Below, in pieces: positions 17,730 to 27,434 of a stretch of DNA of 46,051 nt (the first letter of the stretch is position 1; the number at the start of each line of letters is the position of its first letter). The notes under the pieces are model-generated. The model searched no databases, had not been told where the DNA came from, and worked only from the letters and a program-made list of their open reading frames with translations. The DNA is from Bacteroidales bacterium (GTDB lineage: Bacteria > Bacteroidota > Bacteroidia > Bacteroidales > F082), in the NCBI GenBank assembly GCA_028277395.1, contig JANQGJ010000043.1, positions 1-46,051 of the forward strand, in the 5' to 3' direction. The translations under genes and the position numbers were made by a program.

Positions 17730-19499
17730 ATGATACTGTCTGGCAAGTACAAAAAAACTGTTCTAATAACCTTTACTATTGTTGTTTCAATAATATGTTT
17801 AATCCTTATTTTACAGCTTGTTGTTAGTAATATCGTTTCCGGAAAAGTTGAAAATGCTCTGGCTAATAAGAAGGATATACGTTATACGATCAATGTTGGT
17901 AAGTCGAAAGTTAACCTGTTTACCATAACATTGATTTTTAAAGATATCCAGATAATCCCTGATAGTGCATTGGTTGCACAGTTAAAAAACACAAGTAATA
18001 GCCAGAGAAGAGTATTTAATATAGAAATTCCGGTGTTACGTATCAGAAATATAAGTGTAATAGATCTGTTAAGTAACAGGGAAATTGATATTGGTAGTTT
18101 CATTCTGAAAAATGCCAGTATAGTAATGTACATGTCAGGTAAATCAAAAGAGAAAAGGAAGTCATTACCAAGAAAAACAAAACAAGGCCTTGTTAATGTC
18201 GATAGTATTGTAATACCCGGTATTGGAGGTGGCGAAGTATCAAAGTTCTGGATAAATAATTTTAGTTTCACTGTCATTGATGTTGAAAATGGTGACACAA
18301 CTTTGTCAGCGAGAAACCTTGATTTAAGTTTTGATAATATCAGGTTGATAAAAAATACGGCAGATTCAACCAGTTTTAGGTTAAAAGTAAAAGATGTTGA
18401 TTTCGAAATGGCGAATGACAGGTTTTATTTACCAGGTGGAAAGTATGTACTCTCTTTTAAAGATGTTAATTACAATATGATTGATACCAGAATGACTTTT
18501 AATGGTTTAGAAATAAAACCAAGGTATAAGAGGAGTAAGATGGTAGGATTAAGTAAATATCAGTATGAGATATATAATCTGGTTGTTAATAAAATCACTA
18601 TTGATGATATAAACCTTAGACAAATTGTTCAACAATCAAGGGTATTTCTGAAGGATGTGGAGATTGAAGGTATGATGTTGAAAATATTTAAGGATAAGAA
18701 TCGACCGTTTGATGAATCGAAAAGACCAAAACTACCACAACAATTATTAGCAGATTTAAAAAACGACCTGTATATTGATGGTGTTAATATTAAAAACAGT
18801 ACACTTATCTATTCCGAACAGCATAAGCTGATGGATGAACCTATGAAAGTTACACTGGCGAACCTGGATGTTAAGGTAAAGAATGTAACCTCAGTTGTTG
18901 ATAGTATAATTAACGGGATAGATATGTCAGTTGACCTCAGTGCGAGGTTACAAAACTCCATAGATATGAATTTAAGTTTATTGTTCCCCATGAAAAGTAT
19001 TTCTGATACGTTTATGTTCAGTGGTTACCTTGATAAAGGGAACATGAAAATATTCAATCCGGTTGTACTACCGGCAATAGGAGTGAAGTTTGAAAGTGGA
19101 AATCTTGATAAGATAAAATTCAGGGCTACCGCTAATCCTGATTATGCTATTGGAGAAATGACCATGTTATATCACGATCTGGAGGGAAGTGTACAACGGC
19201 AGGATATGGTTGAAACCAATAAATTTTTATCGTGGGTGGCAAATTCGGTAATTATAAGTAATAATCCTGCAAAAGATAAGAAAGAGCCAAGAGTTGTTCC
19301 GATGTTTTTTGAAAGGGTACCGTACAAGGGACTTGGGAATTTTCTTTGGAAAACACTTCAGAGTGGTATCACAGCTACAATTGTTCCTACTATGAGTAAA
19401 AAAGTTCAATCCCGTATTGATGAAACTCTTGGTACAGACCCGAAAGTAATAAGAAAGAGAGAACGTGAAGAAAGACGGAGGAAAAGGAAATCCAAATAG
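17730..19499 (+). CDS. AsmA-like membrane-anchored protein
   Basis: This 589-residue protein has one N-terminal helix (about 9-31, VLITFTIVVSIICLILILQL). A long region of amphipathic beta strands follows, with repeated patterns such as FNIEIPVLRIRNISVIDLL and IDIGSFILKNASIVMYM. This recalls AsmA/TamB and DUF748 proteins, which span the periplasm and are thought to move lipids or aid outer-membrane assembly. The protein ends in a very basic tail (KREREERRRKRKSK). I did not find a signature that fixes the subfamily. It is followed after about 100 bases by valS, which has its own promoter. Confidence 0.65.
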   Translation: MILSGKYKKTVLITFTIVVSIICLILILQLVVSNIVSGKVENALANKKDIRYTINVGKSKVNLFTITLIFKDIQIIPDSALVAQLKNTSNSQRRVFNIEIPVLRIRNISVIDLLSNREIDIGSFILKNASIVMYMSGKSKEKRKSLPRKTKQGLVNVDSIVIPGIGGGEVSKFWINNFSFTVIDVENGDTTLSARNLDLSFDNIRLIKNTADSTSFRLKVKDVDFEMANDRFYLPGGKYVLSFKDVNYNMIDTRMTFNGLEIKPRYKRSKMVGLSKYQYEIYNLVVNKITIDDINLRQIVQQSRVFLKDVEIEGMMLKIFKDKNRPFDESKRPKLPQQLLADLKNDLYIDGVNIKNSTLIYSEQHKLMDEPMKVTLANLDVKVKNVTSVVDSIINGIDMSVDLSARLQNSIDMNLSLLFPMKSISDTFMFSGYLDKGNMKIFNPVVLPAIGVKFESGNLDKIKFRATANPDYAIGEMTMLYHDLEGSVQRQDMVETNKFLSWVANSVIISNNPAKDKKEPRVVPMFFERVPYKGLGNFLWKTLQSGITATIVPTMSKKVQSRIDETLGTDPKVIRKREREERRRKRKSK

Positions 19500-19565
19500 C
19501 AGGTAATTCTTTCCATTCAAATCAATTTTTAAAACTCTCAGTCTCAATTATAACTTTAACTTTTC

Positions 19566-19573
19566 TATTTTTG
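19566..19573 (+). promoter_or_regulatory. -7 box of valS
   Basis: TATTTTTG matches TAnnTTTG. It lies only 13 bases before the ATG at 19587 but 25 before the ATG at 19599, which favours the second start. No clear -33 TTTG is seen. Confidence 0.5.
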
Positions 19574-19598
19574 CCACTCAAAATAAATGAGAACTATT

Positions 19599-22223
19599 AT
19601 GGAATTGCCCACAAAATACAATCCTGAATTAACAGAGGACAAGTGGTATAAACACTGGATGGAAAAAAAATATTTTCATTCGGAACCTGATGAAAGAGAA
19701 CCATATACAATTGTTATTCCTCCGCCAAATGTAACAGGTGTATTACATATGGGCCATATGCTCAATAATACTCTTCAGGATGTTTTGATCAGAAGGGCAC
19801 GTATGCAGGGCAAAAATGCTTGCTGGGTGCCGGGAACGGATCATGCTTCAATTGCAACAGAAGCGAAAGTTGTAAACAAACTGAACAGTGAAGGACTTAG
19901 TAAAGAAACTCTGGGCCGTGAGAAGTTTTTGGAACATGCCTGGGAATGGACCCATAAGCACGGAGGAATAATTCTTGAGCAACTTAAAAAACTTGGTGCA
20001 TCTTGTGATTGGGAACGTACAGCGTTTACTATGAGCGATTCATTGTATGATTCGGTAATTGATGTTTTTATTGATTTATATGAAAAGGGATTGGTTTACA
20101 GAGGTGTCAGAATGATAAACTGGGATCCCACTGCTAAAACAGCAGTTTCAGATGAAGAAGTAGTCCATAAAGAATTACAGTCGAAATTGTATTATCTGAA
20201 CTATCTGGTTGAAGGTGAGGATGATTATATCACTATTGCAACAACACGACCTGAAACAATATTAGGCGATACAGCAGTATGTGTTCATCCCAATGATGAG
20301 AGGTTTTTAAAATTTCATGGTAAAAAGGTAATAGTACCTCTTGTTAACAGGGCTGTACCTATAATTTGTGACGAATATGTTGACAGGGAATTTGGTACAG
20401 GGGCACTTAAAATAACACCTTCACATGATGTTCATGATTATGAAATAGGGTTAAAGCATAAACTTGCAACCATCGACATTTTTAATGACGATGGAACAAT
20501 GAGCGAAAATGCCGAACTATACATAGGAAAGGATCGTTTTGAGGTTCGTGAAGAGATACTGGTTGATCTGAAAAGATCAGGAAACCTGCTAAAGGTAGAA
20601 GATTATGTAAACAAAGTAGGATTTTCTGAGCGAACTGATGCCGTTATTGAGCCAAAATTATCACTTCAGTGGTTCCTTAAAATGAGTGAATTTGGGGAGG
20701 CTGCCTTAGAAGTTGTTGAAGAAGGAAATATTAAGTTTCATCCACCGATGTTTAAAAATATTTACCGTCACTGGATGCAGAACCTGAGAGACTGGAATAT
20801 TTCCCGGCAACTATGGTGGGGGCAGCGTATTCCGGTATTTTATTTACCTGATGGAGAATATGTTGTGGCAAAAACTAAAGAGGAAGCTCTTGAAAAAGCA
20901 AAAGTTAAACTGGAAAAAGGTGATATTTCCCTCACTGATTTAAAACAGGATGAAGACGTATTCGACACCTGGTTCTCATCCTGGTTATGGCCAATTTCGG
21001 TATTTGATGGAATAAGAAATCCGGATAATGAGGATATCAATTATTATTATCCAACAAATGATTTGATAACCGGACCAGACATTATATTCTTTTGGGTAGC
21101 CAGAATGATAATGGCAGGGTTGGAATATCGCAACAAAATTCCATTTAAAAATGTATATTTTACCGGAATTGTTCGTGATAAAATTGGCAGAAAAATGTCA
21201 AAAACACTCGGGAACTCTCCCGATCCGCTTGATTTAATAAATCAATATGGAGCAGATGGCGTCAGGGTTGGTATGTTATTAACAGCACCTGCCGGGAACG
21301 ACCTTCCGTTTGATCCGGCATTATGTGAGCAAGGTAGAAACTTTAGCAACAAAATATGGAATGCATTAAGATTGGTAAAAGGTTGGGAAGTTGATATAGA
21401 TATTGAACAATCTGAAAGCAACAAAACAGGAATAAACTGGTTTAGGGCGAAACTGGATGAAACATTATCCGAGATTAATAATCATTTTGAGAAGTACAGA
21501 ATATCCAATGCTCTTATGTTGGTTTATAAGCTTATATGGGATGATTTTTGTAGCTGGTACCTGGAAATTGTTAAGCCTGCTTATCAAAAGCCAATTGATG
21601 AAGCAACTTTGAACTCGACAATTTCATTTTTCGAAGAATTAATGAAAGTTTTACACCCTTTTATGCCATTTATTACCGAAGAAGTATGGCATATGTTAAG
21701 CGAAAAAGTTGATGATGATATTATTGTTGCCAATATGCCTGTTGCTCAGGAGTATGATAAGGTTGTAATTGGTGAGTTTGTAAAAGCTAAGGATATCATT
21801 GTTGGAATCAGAAATGTAAGAAAGGATAAAAACATTCCTCAAAAAGAACGGATAGAGTTGCAGGTTAAAAAAGGGGAACTTGATAGTTTCAGTATGTTTC
21901 CGGTAATTTCCAAGATCGGAAACCTGTCTGACATAGTATTTGTTGATGAAAAATCAGGAAGCTCACTAACATTTACAGTCGGGGCCCATGAGTTTTACAT
22001 TCCAGTTGATTCCAGTATTGATATTGAAGCTGAGATCAGGAAACTTGAGGAAGAATTAAGTTATACGGATGGATTTTTAAAATCTGTTATGAAGAAACTT
22101 TCAAACTCACGTTTTGTTGATAATGCACCTGCAGCTGTTGTAGATAAAGAGCGGCAAAAGCAAAGTGATGCCGAAGCACGTAAAAGTGTTATAGAAAAGC
22201 AATTGGCGGATTTACGCAAGTAA
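19599..22223 (+). CDS. valS: Valyl-tRNA synthetase
   Basis: This 874-residue class I synthetase charges tRNA-Val with valine. It shows the HIGH-type motif HMGH (about 50-53, within [15 protein letters not shown]), the editing-domain stretch [13 protein letters not shown], and the KMSKS-type motif [14 protein letters not shown]. An anticodon-binding helical domain and a C-terminal coiled coil (about 795-874) complete it. The length fits the family. ATG 19587 would add four residues (MRTI). I prefer 19599 because [10 protein letters not shown] is the usual Bacteroidota N-terminus and the -7 box is better placed. The gene ends 2 bases before the convergent glucosaminidase gene, with no terminator visible between them. 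Confidence 0.97.
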   Translation: MELPTKYNPELTEDKWYKHWMEKKYFHSEPDEREPYTIVIPPPNVTGVLHMGHMLNNTLQDVLIRRARMQGKNACWVPGTDHASIATEAKVVNKLNSEGLSKETLGREKFLEHAWEWTHKHGGIILEQLKKLGASCDWERTAFTMSDSLYDSVIDVFIDLYEKGLVYRGVRMINWDPTAKTAVSDEEVVHKELQSKLYYLNYLVEGEDDYITIATTRPETILGDTAVCVHPNDERFLKFHGKKVIVPLVNRAVPIICDEYVDREFGTGALKITPSHDVHDYEIGLKHKLATIDIFNDDGTMSENAELYIGKDRFEVREEILVDLKRSGNLLKVEDYVNKVGFSERTDAVIEPKLSLQWFLKMSEFGEAALEVVEEGNIKFHPPMFKNIYRHWMQNLRDWNISRQLWWGQRIPVFYLPDGEYVVAKTKEEALEKAKVKLEKGDISLTDLKQDEDVFDTWFSSWLWPISVFDGIRNPDNEDINYYYPTNDLITGPDIIFFWVARMIMAGLEYRNKIPFKNVYFTGIVRDKIGRKMSKTLGNSPDPLDLINQYGADGVRVGMLLTAPAGNDLPFDPALCEQGRNFSNKIWNALRLVKGWEVDIDIEQSESNKTGINWFRAKLDETLSEINNHFEKYRISNALMLVYKLIWDDFCSWYLEIVKPAYQKPIDEATLNSTISFFEELMKVLHPFMPFITEEVWHMLSEKVDDDIIVANMPVAQEYDKVVIGEFVKAKDIIVGIRNVRKDKNIPQKERIELQVKKGELDSFSMFPVISKIGNLSDIVFVDEKSGSSLTFTVGAHEFYIPVDSSIDIEAEIRKLEEELSYTDGFLKSVMKKLSNSRFVDNAPAAVVDKERQKQSDAEARKSVIEKQLADLRK

Positions 22224-22225
22224 CA

Positions 22226-23182
22226 TTATCTGAGCCTGATTTTTTTACCTTTTTCTACCTGAATACCTTTCGGCAGGTTATTTATTTTGTACAGACGTTT
22301 TAATCTGATACCAAATAGTTGTGAAATATCGTGGATTGTTTCTCCGCTACTTACAGTGTGATAATTATACTTTTTCTCTGCTTTTCGTCTTTTTTTCTCG
22401 AGGTAAATAATTTCTCCTATTTGTAATATATGATCTTTCTTAAGGTCATTATAACTTCTGAGTTGCCATGCATATAGTTCAAATTCATTCGCCAGTCCAT
22501 AGAATGTATCACCTTTCTTAACAATAATTAGTTTCTTGCCGTTGTTCTTAAAAATTTTCCTTCCTGACGACCACGTGTCAACGTGTTTGAAATCTGAAAT
22601 GGAAATAGATGAGGACTTATTGCTTTTTGTGTTCTTTTTCAGGACAGATTTTTTACCCTGTTTGCGGTCATATTTGTGGAGGTCATACTTCTCAATGATT
22701 TTAATCAGGAGTTGAGGGTATTTCGGATTCGTTGCGTATCCGGCTTTCTTCAATCCATATGCCCAGCTTTTGTAATCTGTTGTTTTGTAGTCGAACAGAA
22801 AAGAATACCGGCCTCTTTGTGTAAGAAACTTAGAATGATCTCTGTAAGAATCTTCAACTTTCCTGTATTTTCTGAAACATTCATTTTTAGCATCATCGTC
22901 CATAAAGTATTTCTTACCGGTCCATCCTTTGTGACATTTAATACCAAAATGATTGTTAGCTTTACGGGCAAGGTTACTATTACCACTTCCTGATTCAAGT
23001 ATTCCCTGTGCCAGAGTTATAGAAGCAGGTATTTTGAATTCTTTTTGCTTCTTAATGGCAATATCTTTATAAGTTCGAATATATTCCTCTGTTGAGATTC
23101 TTTTTTGCGAATGTCCCTGCAAAAAAGCAAATATCATCAGCAGAATTAATATGATATTATATCCGTTTAAACTTTTTCTCAA
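22226..23182 (-). CDS. Secreted glucosaminidase with two LysM repeats
   Basis: This 318-residue peptidoglycan hydrolase has a signal peptide (residues 1-25, ending GHSQ). A GH73-type glucosaminidase domain follows (about 33-175). The likely catalytic Glu is at 63 in AQGILESGSGNS, and NNHFGIKCHKGW and KSWAYGLKKAGYATNPKY are also typical. After a basic linker there are two LysM repeats: VKKGDTFYGLANEF (about 224-268) and VSSGETIHDISQLFGI (about 275-317). LysM repeats bind the glycan strands, and the enzyme domain would cut beside N-acetylglucosamine, in cell-wall turnover or division. A -7 box and an inverted repeat lie just upstream. Confidence 0.92.
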   Translation of the reverse strand: MRKSLNGYNIILILLMIFAFLQGHSQKRISTEEYIRTYKDIAIKKQKEFKIPASITLAQGILESGSGNSNLARKANNHFGIKCHKGWTGKKYFMDDDAKNECFRKYRKVEDSYRDHSKFLTQRGRYSFLFDYKTTDYKSWAYGLKKAGYATNPKYPQLLIKIIEKYDLHKYDRKQGKKSVLKKNTKSNKSSSISISDFKHVDTWSSGRKIFKNNGKKLIIVKKGDTFYGLANEFELYAWQLRSYNDLKKDHILQIGEIIYLEKKRRKAEKKYNYHTVSSGETIHDISQLFGIRLKRLYKINNLPKGIQVEKGKKIRLR

Positions 23183-23202
23183 AATAATATTAGATAGAAT
23201 AA

Positions 23203-23210
23203 CAAAAATA
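23203..23210 (-). promoter_or_regulatory. -7 box of the glucosaminidase gene
   Basis: TATTTTTG on the minus strand matches TAnnTTTG and lies 20 bases before the ATG at 23182. Its upstream base is the first base of the inverted repeat at 23210-23231. Confidence 0.5.
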
Positions 23211-23231
23211 TCAGAATAAAGGTATTCTGAT
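23210..23231. repeat. Perfect 9-base inverted repeat, possible operator
   Basis: ATCAGAATA (23210-23218) and TATTCTGAT (23223-23231) are perfect complements with an AAGG spacer. The repeat occupies the gap between the -7 box and the expected -33 box of the glucosaminidase promoter, a common place for a repressor or activator site. It is not followed by a T-run and is upstream of both flanking genes, so it is not a terminator. Confidence 0.4.
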
Positions 23232-23370
23232 TATTAGCATTAAACGGTTTTTTGCACAAATCATTGTTATTAATAATTAGTAAAGAAGTTATGGGATATT
23301 TATGTCAGTTTTATTTCCGGGTAATATTGATCTTATTGATTATTTTCGCTTCAATAAAAAATCAGAATCA

Positions 23371-24003
23371 ATGGATCATCAAATAATTCTGGAAAACTTT
23401 AGATGTTTAACTGATATACAGATTGAAAGGTTTGGTAAGCTGAAAGAACTTTATGATTTCTGGAATTTCAGAATTAATGTAATATCAAGGAAAGACATGG
23501 ATAATTTCTATTTACATCATGTTCTTCATTCTTTGGCAATAGCACGAATAGTACAGTTTAGATCCTATACTGAAATATTGGATGCCGGAACGGGTGGTGG
23601 GTTTCCTGGTATTCCTTTAGCTATTCTTTTCCCAAAAGCCAGATTTCATCTTGTTGATTCGATTGGCAAGAAGATCAAAGTGGTGAATGAAGTTGTAAAT
23701 GAACTAAAACTTGATAATGTTGTTGCAGAACAATGTCGTATTGAACAGGTTGACAACACTTTCGATTTTATAATTAGCAGAGCAGTTACTTCATTACCGG
23801 ATTTCATTAAGTGGACATCATATAAATTTCATAACAGATCATTCAATGATATTTCCAATGGGATATTATATATAAAAGGAGGTGATGTTGACAGTGAATT
23901 AAAACAACTAAGCAAATTAAAAACCAGAGTTTATCATATTAATGATTATTTCAGCGAAGAATTTTTTGAAACAAAGAAGGTCGTACACATTTTCAGAAAA
24001 TAG
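23371..24003 (+). CDS. rsmG: 16S rRNA (guanine-527 N7) methyltransferase
   Basis: This 210-residue SAM-dependent enzyme methylates G527 of 16S rRNA. The SAM loop is DAGTGGGFPGIPLAI (71-85), and WNFRINVISRKD (31-42) and ISRAVTSLPDFIKW are typical of RsmG. The frame is open back to an ATG at 23302, but those 23 residues are absent from the family. A weak -7 like sequence (TATTTTCG, 23341-23348) lies just upstream of 23371, so I choose 23371. It precedes gldA on the same strand by 137 bases and is probably a separate unit. Confidence 0.92.
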   Translation: MDHQIILENFRCLTDIQIERFGKLKELYDFWNFRINVISRKDMDNFYLHHVLHSLAIARIVQFRSYTEILDAGTGGGFPGIPLAILFPKARFHLVDSIGKKIKVVNEVVNELKLDNVVAEQCRIEQVDNTFDFIISRAVTSLPDFIKWTSYKFHNRSFNDISNGILYIKGGDVDSELKQLSKLKTRVYHINDYFSEEFFETKKVVHIFRK

Positions 24004-24094
24004 CTCGTAAAAAGATTATCAAACCATGCCTGTAAAAGTTGTTAAGATTTGTTAAAATAAACTTATCTGATTTTTATATTTTCCCTTAATTGAA

Positions 24095-24102
24095 TTATTT
24101 TG
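24095..24102 (+). promoter_or_regulatory. Possible -7 box of gldAFG
   Basis: TTATTTTG, followed by C, is an imperfect TAnnTTTG (one base short between TA and TTTG) and lies 38 bases before the gldA ATG. No -33 box is clear. Confidence 0.3.
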
Positions 24103-24140
24103 CATGTCTTTTTTAACAAAAAAATAATATAATTATTACT

Positions 24141-25070
24141 ATGGATATTATTGTTGATAAGCTTGTTAAAACCTACGGTATTCAGAAAGCTGTAGATAAT
24201 ATTTCTTTCAAAGTAAAAACCGGTGAAGTGCTGGGTTTTTTAGGACCTAACGGAGCAGGGAAAACGACTACAATGAAAGCTATCACAACATTTCTGATTC
24301 CTGATAGCGGAAATGTTCATGTTGGCAGTTATTCTATAACAAAAAATGCTGAAGCAGTAAAAAGGAGCATTGGTTATTTACCGGAAAATAACCCGTTATA
24401 TGAAGACATGCCTGTTATCGATTATTTAAAATTCGTTGGAGAGTTGCAGGGTATTTCACAGGAAAATATTTATAGCAGTCTTGCTTCTGTAATAGACACC
24501 TGTGGATTAGAGGCAGAAAAGCACAAGAAGATCAGTGAGTTGTCAAAAGGGTACAAACAAAGGGTTGGTCTTGCACAGGCTTTAATTCATAACCCGGATG
24601 TACTGATCCTTGACGAACCTACTACTGGTTTGGACCCAAATCAAATAGTTGAAATAAGGGATCTTATAAGAAAAATCGGACAAGAGAAAACCGTGATACT
24701 GAGTTCTCATATACTTGCAGAAGTAGAGGCTACATGTGATAGAATTCTTATTATCAATAATGGTAAAATTGTAGCTGATGGTACTACCAGCGAACTCAGA
24801 TCACAGGCCTCAGGAAATAATGTACTTAATGTAAAGATAGAAAGTGGAGAAGTTAATGATATTTACGAAAAACTTTCTAATCTGGATGATGCAGATGTAG
24901 TAGATATTGTTGATGCAGATAAGTCCCGTTTTCAAATTGACAGTAAAGGTGGTACATCACTTGCAGCAGATGTATTCCAGCTTTGTGTTAAAGAAAACTG
25001 GGTTCTTACAGAACTAATTCCTGTAGAGACCAAGTTGGAAGATATTTTCAAGGAATTAACAACTGAGTAA
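24141..25070 (+). CDS. gldA: Gliding-type ABC transporter ATP-binding protein GldA
   Basis: This 309-residue ATPase has Walker A GPNGAGKTT (35-43), the ABC signature as LSKGYKQRVGLAQAL, Walker B VLILDEPTTGLDP and the switch His in ILSSHILAEV. The C-terminal extension (about 220-309) is typical of ABC-2 drug/export type ATPases. Together with the next two genes it matches gldA-gldF-gldG of Flavobacterium, whose products form one ABC transporter linked to gliding. Whether this organism glides cannot be told from the window, since many non-gliding Bacteroidota also keep this cluster. GldF starts 26 bases after the stop. Confidence 0.9.
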   Translation: MDIIVDKLVKTYGIQKAVDNISFKVKTGEVLGFLGPNGAGKTTTMKAITTFLIPDSGNVHVGSYSITKNAEAVKRSIGYLPENNPLYEDMPVIDYLKFVGELQGISQENIYSSLASVIDTCGLEAEKHKKISELSKGYKQRVGLAQALIHNPDVLILDEPTTGLDPNQIVEIRDLIRKIGQEKTVILSSHILAEVEATCDRILIINNGKIVADGTTSELRSQASGNNVLNVKIESGEVNDIYEKLSNLDDADVVDIVDADKSRFQIDSKGGTSLAADVFQLCVKENWVLTELIPVETKLEDIFKELTTE

Positions 25071-25096
25071 TTGTAAATCTGAAAAATTATATTGAA

Positions 25097-25819
25097 ATGA
25101 ATAAAATCTGGATAATTACAAAAAGAGAATTGCAATCTTATTTTGATTCGTTAATGGCATATATTCTGCTAATACTGTTTCTGGGATTTAGTGGTTTTTT
25201 TACATGGTTATATGGCAGTGATATCTTTTTTATAAAGCAGGCTACTTTAATGCCGTTTTTTAGTATTGCACGATGGACATTATTCTTCTTTATTCCCGCA
25301 TTAACAATGAGGTTGTTGTCTGAGGAAAACAGGATGGGTACAATTGAGTTATTATTAACAAAACCAGTTTCAAACTGGCAGGTTATCATGGCAAAGTTTC
25401 TGGCATCACTTTTATTGTTGGTTATCGCCTTGTTACTTACAATACCATATATAATAAGTGTGTCGTCAATAGGAAACCTTGATATGGGACAGGTGTTCTC
25501 CGGGTATTTCGCATTGATACTGTTTAGCAGTATGATGATAGGAATAGGATTATTTACCAGTAGCATAGGAAACAATCAGATTGTCAGTTACCTTCTGGCA
25601 TTGTTTATCGGGATCTTCTTCCAGATAATATTTGATATGCTTGGACATAACTTTCTTGGATTTGTAGGGTATGTTCTTGATTATCTGAGCACAACCACAC
25701 ATTTTGACTCAATGATAAGAGGAGTTATCGATACAAGGGATGTTATCTTTTTTGTTGGAATAACTTTTATATCTCTTGTATTTTCAGAGATTATGCTGAT
25801 AAAAAAACGATATGCTTAA
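25097..25819 (+). CDS. gldF: ABC transporter permease GldF
   Basis: This 240-residue membrane protein has about six helices in the ABC-2 permease layout. It starts with the amphipathic ITKRELQSYFDSLMAYILL and has the loop EENRMGTIELLLTKPVSNWQ after the second helix, as in GldF. It should form the membrane channel of the GldA/GldF/GldG transporter. The spacing to both neighbours (26 and 28 bases) supports one operon. The substrate of this transporter is not known. Confidence 0.9.
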   Translation: MNKIWIITKRELQSYFDSLMAYILLILFLGFSGFFTWLYGSDIFFIKQATLMPFFSIARWTLFFFIPALTMRLLSEENRMGTIELLLTKPVSNWQVIMAKFLASLLLLVIALLLTIPYIISVSSIGNLDMGQVFSGYFALILFSSMMIGIGLFTSSIGNNQIVSYLLALFIGIFFQIIFDMLGHNFLGFVGYVLDYLSTTTHFDSMIRGVIDTRDVIFFVGITFISLVFSEIMLIKKRYA

Positions 25820-25847
25820 TTAAGAAAAATTAAAAATCTTCAATCAG

Positions 25848-27362
25848 ATGAATAAGAAATCATATTTTAAAAGCGTACTGTTGTTGTTAGGCGTTTTTAT
25901 AGTAATAGTAGTTGTTTCAGAAAGATATTATATGAGATTTGATTTAACTGAAGGCAGGCAGTATTCCATGAGTGATGCTACCAGGCAAATTTTGAATGGT
26001 ATTAATGAGCCAATTATGGTAACTGCTTATTTTACAGGCGATCTGCCTCCTGACCTTGATAAAGTAAAAAGGAGTTTTAATGATTTATTGGTTGAATACA
26101 GTAATCTTAGTGACGGGAATCTGGTTTTTAAATTTGTTAATCCTAATGCTGATCAGGAAATAGAATCAGAAGCTGTAAGCTCAGGAATAAGACCTGTATT
26201 GTTCAAAGCCCGCGATAAGGATGAAGTCAAGCAGCAGAAAGTATTTATGGGTGCTAAAATAACTATGAATGATAAAAAGGAAGTTATTCCATTCATAAAT
26301 CCGGAGGGTAGTATTGAATATGACTTAACAACAGCAATTAAGAAAATCAGTTTAAAGAGAAAGCCTTTAGTCGGTTTTGTTCAGGGTCAGGGCGAGCCAC
26401 TGCTTGATGCTTATCAACAGGTTAGGGCAGACCTGGAAGTTCTTTATACAGTAAGGCAGGTTACTTTGTCAGATACCGTTAGAAATTTAAAAGATTATAA
26501 AACACTTGTAATTGCCGGTCCAACCGGTTCTTTTAGCGAGAAAGCGCTGGAGGTACTTGATGATTATGTTAGAAGTGGAGGAAACCTGTTTATTGCATTT
26601 AACAGAGTAATTGGAAATACCCAAACACTACAGGGTGAGGAAAACGTGACAGGACTTGAATCCTGGTTATTGGAAAAGGGAATTCTTGTCGACAATAAAT
26701 TTGTAATTGATGCAAATTGCGGAACAGTAAATGTAACACAGCCAACCGGCCGGTTTAATATGACAACCCAGGTGAAGTTTCCTTTTTTACCTTCGGTTAA
26801 AAATTTTGCTGATTTTCCAATTACAAAAGGATTGGAGCTTGTTATGTTGGGTTTTCCCAGTCCAATAAGCTATGTGGGTGACTCTACATCTGTTTTTAAG
26901 TCACTTGCAACTACCTCAAAAAATTCAGGTTTACTTTCTATGCCGGTAATGCTTGAAGTGCAGAAAAACTGGACTGTTGTTGATTTTCAGGATGGTAAAC
27001 AAACAATTGCTGCTCTACTGGAATTAAACAATAGAGGAACTGAATCAAAAATCATTGTAGTAAGTGCCGGTGATTTTGCTGTTAACGGAACAGGTCAGCG
27101 ACCCCGAAGATTACAGCCGGATAATGTAAGCTTAATGGTAAACTCAATAGAGTGGTTGTCAGACCAGACAGGTCTAATGGATTTACGTACTAAAGGGATC
27201 ACATCAAGACCAATCGATCAGATAAGTGACTCAAAAAAGGCATTTCTTAAGTGGTTTAATTTCCTTCTCCCGATGGTATTGGTAATAATATATGGTGTTA
27301 TAAGAATGAACGTTCGGAGCAAACAGAGAAAAAGACGTATGAATCAGGGCTATGTGAAGTAA
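25848..27362 (+). CDS. gldG: ABC transporter auxiliary protein GldG
   Basis: This 504-residue protein has an N-terminal helix (about 8-25). A large periplasmic part follows, beginning MRFDLTEGRQYSMSDATRQI, a hallmark of GldG. A middle ABC-auxiliary domain (PLVGFVQGQGEPLLDAYQQV, then LDDYVRSGGNLFIAF) leads to a C-terminal helix (about 470-488) and a basic tail. In the Flavobacterium system GldG is the partner of GldF in the membrane. It closes the gld cluster here; the next gene has its own -7 like site. Confidence 0.92.
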   Translation: MNKKSYFKSVLLLLGVFIVIVVVSERYYMRFDLTEGRQYSMSDATRQILNGINEPIMVTAYFTGDLPPDLDKVKRSFNDLLVEYSNLSDGNLVFKFVNPNADQEIESEAVSSGIRPVLFKARDKDEVKQQKVFMGAKITMNDKKEVIPFINPEGSIEYDLTTAIKKISLKRKPLVGFVQGQGEPLLDAYQQVRADLEVLYTVRQVTLSDTVRNLKDYKTLVIAGPTGSFSEKALEVLDDYVRSGGNLFIAFNRVIGNTQTLQGEENVTGLESWLLEKGILVDNKFVIDANCGTVNVTQPTGRFNMTTQVKFPFLPSVKNFADFPITKGLELVMLGFPSPISYVGDSTSVFKSLATTSKNSGLLSMPVMLEVQKNWTVVDFQDGKQTIAALLELNNRGTESKIIVVSAGDFAVNGTGQRPRRLQPDNVSLMVNSIEWLSDQTGLMDLRTKGITSRPIDQISDSKKAFLKWFNFLLPMVLVIIYGVIRMNVRSKQRKRRMNQGYVK

Positions 27363-27402
27363 ATTAGTTTAATAAATTATAGTCTTCAAGAATAATTTAT
27401 CT

Positions 27403-27410
27403 TAATTTCG
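27403..27410 (+). promoter_or_regulatory. Possible -7 box for the MFS-pepD operon
   Basis: TAATTTCG has one mismatch to TAnnTTTG and is followed by CCC, a context often seen in Bacteroidota. The ATG follows 24 bases later. Confidence 0.4.
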
Positions 27411-27434
27411 CCCTTTCATTAAAAAAATAGAAAT

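Noticed and set aside
24141..27362. The gld cluster as proof of gliding motility
   Set aside because: Non-gliding Bacteroidota also carry gldAFG, and other gliding genes are not in the window.
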